64,000 bases of DNA from Anaerostipes amylophilus. GTDB taxonomy: Bacteria > Bacillota > Clostridia > Lachnospirales > Lachnospiraceae. Below are positions 9,585 to 17,809 of the stretch, piece after piece (positions within the stretch are counted from its first letter, which is position 1; every line of letters begins with the position of its first letter). Both the position numbers and the translations under genes were made by a program. A model generated the notes under the pieces. The model was not told the origin of the DNA, did no database searches, and saw only the letters and a program-made list of their open reading frames with translations. The DNA lies in contig NZ_JAOQJG010000004.1 in NCBI RefSeq assembly GCF_025567365.1, forward strand, positions 62,001 to 126,000, written 5' to 3'.

Positions 9585-11022
9585 AAATAATTCACTGAAA
9601 GTGCTATTAGCAGGAGCTGAATGTGCACCATTTGTGAAACTTGGAGGGTTGGCCGATGTTATGGGAACGCTTCCAAAAGAATTAAACCAGATTGGTGCTG
9701 ATGCTCGTGTGATCATGCCTTTTCATAGTCAGATGAAAGGCAAGTATGGCGCTCAGACAAAACATCGGGCAGATTTCAACATCAACTTTGCTGGTGGAGA
9801 AACATATGTCGGTGTAGAAGAACTATTTTACAATGATGTTACATATTATCTGATCGATAATGAAGGCTTCTTTGGAGATGCTGTATACCGCGGTGGACTT
9901 GCAGAAGGAGAGCAGTATGCTTTCTTCTGCCGTGCCGTGATCGAGGCAGCAAGCCGTATTGGATTTATTCCAGATGTGATTCACTGTAATGACTGGCAGA
10001 CAGGGCTGATCCCAATCTTACTTCGTACACAGTACGGACATTGGGATATTGGAAATGCGAAAACGATCTTTACGATTCACAACATGATGTATCAGGGAGA
10101 GTTTGGATTTGATCAGTTCGAACATTGGTTAGGAATCGATCCAAAATATGATACACCAGAATTTATGCATAATTATGAGTGTGCAAGCTTTATGAAAGCA
10201 GCCCTCGTATTTGCAGATCGCTTGAGTACAGTAAGTCCAACTTACGCACAGGAGATCCGTGATCCTGCATTCGCATATCGTCAGGAAGGAATTTTGAATG
10301 CAAGAGCAGGAGATACATGGGGAATCTTAAACGGAATGAACCAGGAAGAATTTAATCCAGAGACAGATCCGCTTATTCCATATCATTTTAACAAAGATGA
10401 TCTATCTGGAAAGAAAAAGGATAAGATCGAACTGATTAAGAATCTTGGATTATCCATCACACCAGGAGTTCCGATCATCGGTATGGTTACAAGATTAACA
10501 GAGCAGAAAGGTCTGGATCTTGTAAAATACATGTTAGATGAGATCATGTGTACAGAGAATGTTGCATTTGTAATTCTTGGAACGGGTGATTATGAATATG
10601 AAGAATTCTTCCGTTATATGGAAAATAAATACAAAGGAAGAGTATGTTCATACATCGCATATGATAATGCGATTGCACACCAGATTTATGCAGCGAGTGA
10701 TCTGTTCTTAATGCCATCCAAATTTGAACCATGTGGAATTTCACAGATGATCGCACTTCGATACGGAACACTTCCAATCGTACGTGAGACAGGTGGACTG
10801 CGTGATACGGTACAAAGCTACAATGAATACGAAGATACAGGAAATGGATTCTCATTTGCAAACTACAATGCACACGAGATGCTTGGAGCAATCCGTTATG
10901 CATTACAGACTCTGCAGAGTCCAAAGAGAAAACATGGACTGATCAGAAGAGCTATGGAATCCGATAACAGTTTTGCAAAATCTGCAAAAATTTATCTGGA
11001 TATGTATAAGAGCGTATTATAA
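9577..11022 (+). CDS. glgA: Glycogen synthase (ADP-glucose)
   Basis: 481 residues, a GT5 glycosyltransferase that extends alpha-1,4-glucan chains from ADP-glucose. Seen: N-terminal ADP-glucose motif KLGGLADVMGTLP, HCNDWQTGLIP, FTIHNMMYQGEFG, and the C-terminal GT-B half with MPSKFEPCGISQM and RETGGLRDTV. The start at 9577 sits 9 bases after AAAGGAG (9561-9567); a GTG two codons upstream is possible but less well placed. It overlaps glgD by 8 bases and is followed by a hairpin terminator. Confidence 0.96.
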   Translation: MSKNNSLKVLLAGAECAPFVKLGGLADVMGTLPKELNQIGADARVIMPFHSQMKGKYGAQTKHRADFNINFAGGETYVGVEELFYNDVTYYLIDNEGFFGDAVYRGGLAEGEQYAFFCRAVIEAASRIGFIPDVIHCNDWQTGLIPILLRTQYGHWDIGNAKTIFTIHNMMYQGEFGFDQFEHWLGIDPKYDTPEFMHNYECASFMKAALVFADRLSTVSPTYAQEIRDPAFAYRQEGILNARAGDTWGILNGMNQEEFNPETDPLIPYHFNKDDLSGKKKDKIELIKNLGLSITPGVPIIGMVTRLTEQKGLDLVKYMLDEIMCTENVAFVILGTGDYEYEEFFRYMENKYKGRVCSYIAYDNAIAHQIYAASDLFLMPSKFEPCGISQMIALRYGTLPIVRETGGLRDTVQSYNEYEDTGNGFSFANYNAHEMLGAIRYALQTLQSPKRKHGLIRRAMESDNSFAKSAKIYLDMYKSVL

Positions 11023-11038
11023 ATTTCAGAAAAACAAC

Positions 11039-11066
11039 GGGCATCTATAAGATGCCCTGTTTTTTT
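11039..11066 (+). terminator. Intrinsic terminator between glgA and glgP
   Basis: GGGCATCT (11039-11046), loop ATA, AGATGCCC (11050-11057), then seven T (11060-11066). glgP begins only 19 bases later with its own SD and no visible promoter, so this may set glgP level by partial read-through. Confidence 0.8.
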
Positions 11067-11084
11067 CACAGAAAGGAGGCATAG

Positions 11085-13523
11085 ATGAACGTAACAGACA
11101 GCAAACAGATCGTACAAAGGATCAAGAGTAAACTGATTCATGCCTTAGGAACAACGATCGGTGAGGCGACCAATGATGAAATTTATAAAGCGGCAGCAGA
11201 GTGTATCAGGAAAGATATCATGACATCCTGGGCGGACAGCAGAAGAAGAGTTCAGGAACAAGGGGCAAAGAAACTTTATTATATGTCTGCAGAATTTCTT
11301 TTAGGAAGAGCATTTTCAAATAATCTGATCAATTTAGGACTATATGAAACATATAAAGCAGCATTCTGGGAGATGGGAATTGACTTTGATGTGATCACAG
11401 AGGAAGAGAACGAAGCAGGACTTGGAAATGGTGGACTTGGGCGGCTTGCAGCATGTTTCTTAGACTCACTATCAACCATGGAACTGCCAGCAGTTGGTTG
11501 TGGAATCCGCTATGAATATGGGATGTTTCGTCAAAAGATTGTCGATGGAACTCAGATCGAGATGGAAGATGACTGGCTAAGAGACGGAAATATATGGGAA
11601 ATTGAACGGCCCGAATTAAGTGTAGAAGTTCATTTTAACGGAACAATTGAGGAAAACTGGACAGAGAATGGTTTAGAGATCAAGCACAAAGATTATAATA
11701 CAGTGATCGCAGTTCCATATGATATGCCGATCATTGGATACAAAACCAAAACTCCGGCAACTCTTCGCTTATGGAGTGCAAGAAGTAAACAAAGATTTGA
11801 TTTTCATTCTTTTAATGAAGGAATCTATGATAAAGCAATGGCAGATCAGACATTTGCCGAAGCAATATCAAAAGTATTATATCCATCCGATGACCATATG
11901 CCGGGGAAACAGTTAAGGTTAAAACAGTTTTATTTTCTTGCATCTGCAACAATGCAGTCAATGCTCAAGAGACATAAACAGATATTTGATGATCTGCATA
12001 CATTGCCAGATCATGTTGTAATTCAGATCAATGAAACACATCCAGCTCTTGCAATTCCAGAATTAATGAGGATTTTGATGGATGAAGAAGGATTTGGATG
12101 GGACGAAGCTTATCAGATTGTAAAGAAAATGTTCCATTATACAAACCATACGATCATGACAGAAGCCATGGAATGCTGGGATGAAAATATGTTTCGTTTT
12201 TTGCTTCCAAGAATTTATCAGATCGTCTGCGCGTTCAATGAAAAATACTGTAATAAGATTAGGGCATATTACAGTCATGATGAAGAAAAAGTGCGAAGTA
12301 TGGCGATTATCGGAAACAATGAGATCCGCATGGCAAATTTATGTGTAGCAGTATGCAGAAGAGTGAACGGAGTATCAAACCTTCATGGGGATATTCTGAA
12401 AGAGAAGATATTTAATAGTTCGTATCGTATCTTTCCACAGAAAAATCTTGCGATCACAAATGGGATCACACACAGACGTTGGTTTGGGCTTGCAAATCAG
12501 GGACTTTATCATTTGGCGAAAGAATATATAAAGGGAGATATTCTTAAAGATTATCATCTGTTTGAACAGTTTCTTCTATATAAAGAGGATGAAGAATTCT
12601 TAAAGAAATACAGCGAAGTAAAAGAGAATAATAAGATTCGATTTGCAAAATATATTAAAGAAAAACAAGGAATTGAAATTAATCCAGATTCCATCTTTGA
12701 TGTACATTGTAAACGTCTGCATGAATATAAACGGCAGTTAATGAAATGTCTGCATATCATTTATGTTTATCAGAGGATCAAAAAAGATCCGGAATGTATT
12801 ACGACACTGATCACATTTATTTTTGCAGCAAAGGCGGCACCTGGGTATACGAAAGCAAAAGAGATCATAAGGCTGATTCATTCTGTGGCAGAGATGGTTA
12901 ACAAAGATCCGGATATGAAAGGAAAGATTCAGGTTGTTTTTGTAGAAGATTATTGTGTGTCTGTTGCAGAAATGTTGATTCCGGCAGCAGATATCAGTGA
13001 ACAGATATCAACTGCCGGAATGGAAGCTTCTGGAACTGGAAATATGAAATTTATGATGAACGGAGCATTAACGATCGGAACTATGGACGGAGCGAATATA
13101 GAGATCGCTGATAGAGTCGGAAGAGAAAATATCTTTATTTTCGGAGATAGTGCAGAAGGTAATTATAATAAAAAAACCTATCATACATACAATCCAGGAA
13201 TCATATTTGAAAATAATCCATGGATTCGTGATGTATGCAACTGCCTGATCGAAGGAAATCTGTTATACTACGGCAAGAAATATTCAGAAATCTACCAGTC
13301 GTTACTATTTGGGGAATATGGAGAAGCAGATCCATATTATGTTCTGGCAGATTTTCCATCTTACATCGAAACATATGAAACAATGTACCGGCTGTATGTA
13401 GATCAAAAAGAGGAATGGATCAAAAAAACAGTGATCAATACAGCAAAATCCGGATATTTTTCATCAGACCGAACGATTGAACAATATAATGAAAAAATCT
13501 GGAACCTGAAACCAGTAAAATAA
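11085..13523 (+). CDS. glgP: Glycogen/starch phosphorylase
   Basis: 812 residues, GT35; releases glucose-1-phosphate from glycogen ends using phosphate. Seen: KKLYYMSAEFLLGRAFSNNL near the N-terminus, GNGGLGRLAACFLDS, KRLHEYKRQLM, and the PLP-lysine region ASGTGNMKFMMNGALTIGT followed by DGANIEI. Length matches the family. SD GAAAGGAGG lies before ATG. It shares the locus with the synthesis enzymes, so storage and mobilisation are co-located; the hairpin just upstream may separate their expression. Confidence 0.96.
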   Translation: MNVTDSKQIVQRIKSKLIHALGTTIGEATNDEIYKAAAECIRKDIMTSWADSRRRVQEQGAKKLYYMSAEFLLGRAFSNNLINLGLYETYKAAFWEMGIDFDVITEEENEAGLGNGGLGRLAACFLDSLSTMELPAVGCGIRYEYGMFRQKIVDGTQIEMEDDWLRDGNIWEIERPELSVEVHFNGTIEENWTENGLEIKHKDYNTVIAVPYDMPIIGYKTKTPATLRLWSARSKQRFDFHSFNEGIYDKAMADQTFAEAISKVLYPSDDHMPGKQLRLKQFYFLASATMQSMLKRHKQIFDDLHTLPDHVVIQINETHPALAIPELMRILMDEEGFGWDEAYQIVKKMFHYTNHTIMTEAMECWDENMFRFLLPRIYQIVCAFNEKYCNKIRAYYSHDEEKVRSMAIIGNNEIRMANLCVAVCRRVNGVSNLHGDILKEKIFNSSYRIFPQKNLAITNGITHRRWFGLANQGLYHLAKEYIKGDILKDYHLFEQFLLYKEDEEFLKKYSEVKENNKIRFAKYIKEKQGIEINPDSIFDVHCKRLHEYKRQLMKCLHIIYVYQRIKKDPECITTLITFIFAAKAAPGYTKAKEIIRLIHSVAEMVNKDPDMKGKIQVVFVEDYCVSVAEMLIPAADISEQISTAGMEASGTGNMKFMMNGALTIGTMDGANIEIADRVGRENIFIFGDSAEGNYNKKTYHTYNPGIIFENNPWIRDVCNCLIEGNLLYYGKKYSEIYQSLLFGEYGEADPYYVLADFPSYIETYETMYRLYVDQKEEWIKKTVINTAKSGYFSSDRTIEQYNEKIWNLKPVK

Positions 13524-13550
13524 GAGTTACAAGAAGATGAGATTAATATT

Positions 13551-15473
13551 ATGATTCATAACGCGTCAATAGAAAAATACAGAACTCCCGTAGGAGCAGT
13601 CACCTGCGGAAGTGAGATGACCATAAGGCTTTATGAAACAGGGAAGTCGGTCAGCAAAGCAGAGATTATTATGTATTCCGAAACCTTTCATCGGGAATAC
13701 GAGATGAAACGAAAAAAAGACTGTATGGAAGAACATTTAAAGATTACAAATGAAGCAGGGATTGTGTGGTATTATTTTCGAATCTGGGAACATGGCAGAT
13801 GTTATTTTTATGGAGCGAAGCATGGACAGACACAGGGAGAAGGGATGATCTATGATGACACTCCACAAAGTTTCCAGATCACGGTATATGAAAAAGACTT
13901 TGACACACCAAGATGGATGTCTAAAGGAATCATGTATCAGATTTTTCCAGACCGTTTCTGTCAGGGAAATAAAAAGAATATGGAACGTGGAAAAGCATAC
14001 CATGAGAGTATGGGAAGAGATGTGTATCTTCACGATGAATGGGAAGAACGCCCAATCTTTGGACCACTTCCTGGAAAAGAATTTTATGATCCGTGTGATT
14101 ATTTTGGAGGAGATATCGAAGGAATCATATCAAAACTAGATGACCTTAAACGATTAGGAATCAACTGTATTTATTTAAACCCAATCGGAGAAGCAGCATC
14201 AAATCACCGCTACAATACATCAGATTATAAGAAAGTCGATCCATTCCTTGGGAATAACGAAGATTTCAAGCGGCTATGCCAGCTTGCCAAAGAACGAAGG
14301 ATTCATGTGATCTTAGACGGCGTATATTCCCATACCGGAGATGACAGCGTCTATTTTAATAAGAGGGGAAACTATCAGGAACCCGGTGCATATCAGGGAG
14401 AAGAATCGAAGTATTACGACTGGTATGACTTTAATGAGGACGGAACTTATAAGAGCTGGTGGGGATTTGAAACCCTTCCGGAAGTCAATGAACTAAATGA
14501 GAAATTTGTGGATTACATTATCACAGGAGAAGATTCGGTGATCAAACACTGGTTAAGTCTTGGAGCATCAGGGTTCCGTCTTGATGTAGCAGATGAGCTT
14601 CCAGATGAATTTATCTTTAAACTGCGAAGTGAACTAAAGAATAAGTTCAAGAATTATGCCTTGATCGGGGAAGTATGGGAAGATGTCACAACCAAAGAAA
14701 GCTACGGAACGAAACGTAAATACGCGTTGGGAAAAGGCTTAGACAGCGCAATGAACTATCCGTTGAAAGTCAATGTCACAGATTATTTACTCGGCAATCA
14801 AAGCGCCGAAGATATGAAGACATTCCTGCTATCCCAGCAGTGCAACTATCCAAAACCACTGTATTATGCACTGATGAACCTATTATCCTCTCATGATATT
14901 CCAAGAATTCGGACGACACTTGCAACAGGAATGAACGAGAACTTTCCATCGAGAGAGCAGCAGGCAGAATATGTCATAACATCAAAGATGGATCAGAAAG
15001 GAAAATCCCTCACAAGGCTTGCGATAGCAGTCCAGTTCTTTGTTCCTGGAATGCCATGTATTTATTATGGAGATGAATACGGAATGCATGGATTGATGGA
15101 TCCATTTAACAGGGGAACATTTTTTGAAAATGATAAAGAAACATATCAGGATGTTCTGAAACTTACTAATATGAGAAATCAGGAAAAGGTATTGCAGACA
15201 GGACATGCATTGTATATGGCAGCAGACGATGATGTACTAGCCATCCTGCGTTTTATCAGTAGAAAAAAAGATGTTTTTGGAGAGGCATGTGAGAATAAAG
15301 CATTGCTGCTTCTTATCAATCCAACACAAATGGAAAAAGAGATTGAGATCGATCTTGCAGAAGCTAAAGAAGGTGTAAGCGAGAGTGAATTACAGCTACT
15401 GTCAAAGAATTTAACAAAGACTGTGGTTAAGGCAAAGGCAGCACCAATGGATTACAAGATCATAGAGCTGTAA
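13551..15473 (+). CDS. GH13 alpha-glycosidase, neopullulanase/cyclomaltodextrinase-like
   Basis: 640 residues. An N-terminal beta domain (about 120 residues, CBM34-like) precedes a GH13 barrel starting at GIMYQIFPDRF. Seen: DGVYSHTGDDS, nucleophile in GFRLDVADELPD, acid/base in LIGEVWED, LLSSHDIPRIRT, and YYGDEYGMHG. No signal peptide is visible, so it probably acts in the cytoplasm on branched limit dextrins or imported maltodextrins; the exact substrate cannot be read from sequence. It lies 27 bases after glgP, SD weak, and ends in a strong terminator. Confidence 0.88.
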   Translation: MIHNASIEKYRTPVGAVTCGSEMTIRLYETGKSVSKAEIIMYSETFHREYEMKRKKDCMEEHLKITNEAGIVWYYFRIWEHGRCYFYGAKHGQTQGEGMIYDDTPQSFQITVYEKDFDTPRWMSKGIMYQIFPDRFCQGNKKNMERGKAYHESMGRDVYLHDEWEERPIFGPLPGKEFYDPCDYFGGDIEGIISKLDDLKRLGINCIYLNPIGEAASNHRYNTSDYKKVDPFLGNNEDFKRLCQLAKERRIHVILDGVYSHTGDDSVYFNKRGNYQEPGAYQGEESKYYDWYDFNEDGTYKSWWGFETLPEVNELNEKFVDYIITGEDSVIKHWLSLGASGFRLDVADELPDEFIFKLRSELKNKFKNYALIGEVWEDVTTKESYGTKRKYALGKGLDSAMNYPLKVNVTDYLLGNQSAEDMKTFLLSQQCNYPKPLYYALMNLLSSHDIPRIRTTLATGMNENFPSREQQAEYVITSKMDQKGKSLTRLAIAVQFFVPGMPCIYYGDEYGMHGLMDPFNRGTFFENDKETYQDVLKLTNMRNQEKVLQTGHALYMAADDDVLAILRFISRKKDVFGEACENKALLLLINPTQMEKEIEIDLAEAKEGVSESELQLLSKNLTKTVVKAKAAPMDYKIIEL

Positions 15474-15497
15474 CAAAAATGCATTAAGACCAAAGAA

Positions 15498-15529
15498 AAA
15501 GGCAGTTTCAAAGAGAAGCTGCCTTTTTT
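15498..15529 (+). terminator. Terminator closing the glycogen locus
   Basis: GGCAGTTTC (15501-15509), loop AAAGA, GAAGCTGCC (15515-15523) with one T-G wobble, flanked by A run and T run (15524-15529). An outer pair of AAAATGCA and TGCATTTT could extend the stem. Confidence 0.85.
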
Positions 15530-15599
15530 GTGCATTTTAACGAAAAACAAGTGATGAAATTATGCACAATAGAGAAAAAGAAATAATTTGAGAAAATCA

Positions 15600-15636
15600 T
15601 TTACATTCAGATTAACTATAGTTATAATTAACTATA
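15600..15636 (+). promoter_or_regulatory. blaI promoter with tandem ATTAACTATA operator-like repeats
   Basis: TTTACA (15600-15605), 17-base spacer, TATAAT (15623-15628). ATTAACTATA occurs twice (15611-15620 and 15627-15636), 16 bases apart. One copy lies in the spacer and one overlaps the -10, and the first includes part of the perfect dyad AACTATAGTT. Position fits autorepression by the BlaI-like protein encoded next; binding itself is inferred. Confidence 0.7.
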
Positions 15637-15667
15637 AATATAACCAATAAAGGAGGGTGATAAAAGA

Positions 15668-16039
15668 ATGAAATTAAAAGAATTATCAGAAGTGGAAATT
15701 TTGATAATGAAGAGTATCTGGAAACTAGGAGATGACATCACGGCATATGATATTATCGAGTATTTAAAAGACCATTATGATCGTGATTATGCAAGAAGCA
15801 CAGTAAAAACTTATATAGCAAAACTAAAAGACAAAGGTTTTCTAAACACAGAAGTAAGAGGAAACTACAGTTATATCACAGCGATCATTTCTGAGGAAGA
15901 ATACCGTGAGGAACAGATGAGAAAGATGAAAGATTTCTGGCACGATGGTTCGGTCAAGGAAATGTTCCAGACACTGACAAAGACGATCACACCAGAGGAG
16001 AAAGAAGAATTACAGGATTTAATTGATGATTTGGATTAA
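15668..16039 (+). CDS. blaI: BlaI/MecI/CopY-family transcriptional repressor
   Basis: 123 residues: an N-terminal winged helix (LSEVEILIMKSIWKLG, then ARSTVKTYIAKLKDKGFL as recognition region) and a helical dimerisation tail. Members repress until cleaved after activation of a partner M56 membrane protease. That partner is encoded next, with the reading frames overlapping. SD AAAGGAGGG precedes ATG. The likely operator overlaps its own promoter. No beta-lactamase gene is nearby, so the family name should not be read as resistance. Confidence 0.9.
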   Translation: MKLKELSEVEILIMKSIWKLGDDITAYDIIEYLKDHYDRDYARSTVKTYIAKLKDKGFLNTEVRGNYSYITAIISEEEYREEQMRKMKDFWHDGSVKEMFQTLTKTITPEEKEELQDLIDDLD

Positions 16040-17456
16040 TATAATTTATACGATCAAACAGACTATTATTTATATAATGAGTTTGATTTTGTTAAATGCA
16101 TTGACAGGAAGCTGCATATTTATCTGTTTTAAATTATTAGAAAAGCCACTTGAGAAAATGGGATTGATAAAGATGAGCATCAGATTACTAAGAGTTGTGA
16201 TCTTATCATTTTTGATACCTGTTGTATTTGTTTTATTATTCCGTGTGTACGATGATAATGTGACATTTTCAATAGATTATCCATTGCCTTATGTGTTTGG
16301 ATGCTTTTTGCTGATCTGGGCAGTTGGATGGGGCAAAGCTTTCGTTCATAGTATTCAGATCCACAAGAGGTTGAAATATCTGATCAATACAGCATGTTTA
16401 TGTGAAAAAGATGTGATAAAGGTAAAGGACGAGTGGCAGAAGAAACTTAGAATTCATCAAAATGTAATAGTGAAACAGACCTATACGATCGCAACACCAA
16501 TCATATGCGGTATCATAAAACCGGTCATCTTGCTGCCAGTAAAAGATTATTCCAAGGAAGAACTGGATGTCATTTTTGCACACGAACTGATGCATTGCCG
16601 TCATAAGGATATCCTATGGAAACAGCTTTGTGCATTCAGCCGTATTGTCTTCTGGTGGAATCCACTAATCCAGAGATTTGTCTTTGATGTAGACAGCTGG
16701 AATGAAAGCTATTGTGATCAGGCGGTTACAAAGATCTTAAAGAATAAGAAAGAATATTTTACAACCATATGCAGACTAGGAATAAAACCATTTGAAAAAG
16801 GGGCGTATCTTTGTGCAACACTATATGAAGATAAGAATCAGCTGAAGACAAGGATATACAGGATTAGGGCAATTGAAAGTATGAACATAATAAAGATTTT
16901 TGCAGGGCTTTGTATGGGTACATTATTGTTTGTGACTTCCATGTTTGCTGTGATATTTATTACAAGAGGATATCACGATATTTATATGAGAACAGTCATA
17001 ACAGTTAGTGATCTTAGGGAAAAATATATGGACCCTGAGCCAATCGCAGAAGTTACGGATGTTGAGAAACTGGAAGTACATGATGAAATCAGACTCGCAA
17101 AGAAGCTTCCAGTTGTACCAATGAAAGAAAGAATTACCAGAAAAAAAGATGATCTTGTATTCGTGCAGAAATTAAAAGCCGGGACAAGAATGGAATCGAA
17201 CTCTGTCTATCTAAAGAAAGGAGAGACAGTAGAGATTTCAAATGGAAATTCCATGGATGAAAATACCAAGAACGATTCAAAATTTGTTTCAGGGATCATT
17301 GATGATCGGGGAAAAGAATGGTATGCAATGAATTCCATGGATGTTAACTGTTCGATCAAGATTCAGAAAGAGGGAAATTACAGGGTATTTGTAGAAAACA
17401 GATATAAGACGAAAGTAAAAGTTTTTATGTTTACATATCTGGATAATAAAAAATAA
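16026..17456 (+). CDS. BlaR1-like M56 membrane metallopeptidase, non-PBP sensor
   Basis: About 476 residues. Seen: several N-terminal membrane segments, a zinc motif in FAHELMHCRHKD (HExxH), the FWWNPLIQRF region, and a further membrane segment near residue 295 (IIKIFAGLCMGTLLFVTSMFAVIF). The outside part is about 155 residues, beta-rich in look, with no penicillin-binding SxxK/KTG motifs, so it should not sense beta-lactams as BlaR1 does. Start uncertain: ATG 16026 overlaps blaI and has a poor SD; ATG 16077 is another choice. Confidence 0.82.
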   Translation: MIWINIIYTIKQTIIYIMSLILLNALTGSCIFICFKLLEKPLEKMGLIKMSIRLLRVVILSFLIPVVFVLLFRVYDDNVTFSIDYPLPYVFGCFLLIWAVGWGKAFVHSIQIHKRLKYLINTACLCEKDVIKVKDEWQKKLRIHQNVIVKQTYTIATPIICGIIKPVILLPVKDYSKEELDVIFAHELMHCRHKDILWKQLCAFSRIVFWWNPLIQRFVFDVDSWNESYCDQAVTKILKNKKEYFTTICRLGIKPFEKGAYLCATLYEDKNQLKTRIYRIRAIESMNIIKIFAGLCMGTLLFVTSMFAVIFITRGYHDIYMRTVITVSDLREKYMDPEPIAEVTDVEKLEVHDEIRLAKKLPVVPMKERITRKKDDLVFVQKLKAGTRMESNSVYLKKGETVEISNGNSMDENTKNDSKFVSGIIDDRGKEWYAMNSMDVNCSIKIQKEGNYRVFVENRYKTKVKVFMFTYLDNKK

Positions 17457-17548
17457 AACAATAAGAAGGATCATAAATAGAATTATAAAAAGGAAAGAGG
17501 GATAGGATTTGAAACAAAAATAAGGACGGACAGGAAGGAGAATGCCTT

Positions 17549-17720
17549 ATGAAGAAGCTATATCAGTCAGAACTCTATACAAAACATCATTGGAAAATTT
17601 AAAGGCAATATTTTTCTTCCACATTTTGTATATTTCACACTAGCGGCAATTAAGTATCTTGCACTGCCGATCTTGTTATTATTATGTGATATACATTCGG
17701 ATTGGGTGTACAGCTACTAA
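17549..17720 (+). pseudogene. Small membrane-protein gene with a one-base frameshift
   Basis: A good SD (AGGAAGGAG, 17532-17540) precedes ATG at 17549, but the frame stops after 17 codons at 17600. If one A of the AAAA run at 17594-17597 is dropped, the frame continues to TAA at 17718-17720. That gives a 56-residue product with one hydrophobic segment (FVYFTLAAIKYLALPILLLL). The restored stop lies directly before the terminator stem, as expected of a real last gene of the blaI operon. It may be a pseudogene, a sequencing error or a frameshifted gene. Family not recognised. Confidence 0.5.
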
Positions 17721-17778
17721 AAAGAATCCGCAAACCTTTCGATACTTTATGTATCTTTGGTTTGCGGATTCTTTTTTT
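17719..17778. terminator. Bidirectional terminator between blaI operon and phosphate cotransporter
   Basis: GAATCCGCAAACC (17724-17736) pairs perfectly with GGTTTGCGGATTC (17759-17771), and the loop carries an inner GATAC/GTATC pair. Seven T follow on the plus strand and five on the minus strand, so it can end transcripts from both sides. Confidence 0.9.
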
Positions 17779-17809
17779 ATCATTTATATATTTTTTGATT
17801 CGATTGAAA

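Noticed and set aside
15668..17456. Beta-lactam resistance regulator
   Set aside because: Sensor lacks penicillin-binding motifs and no beta-lactamase gene is present.
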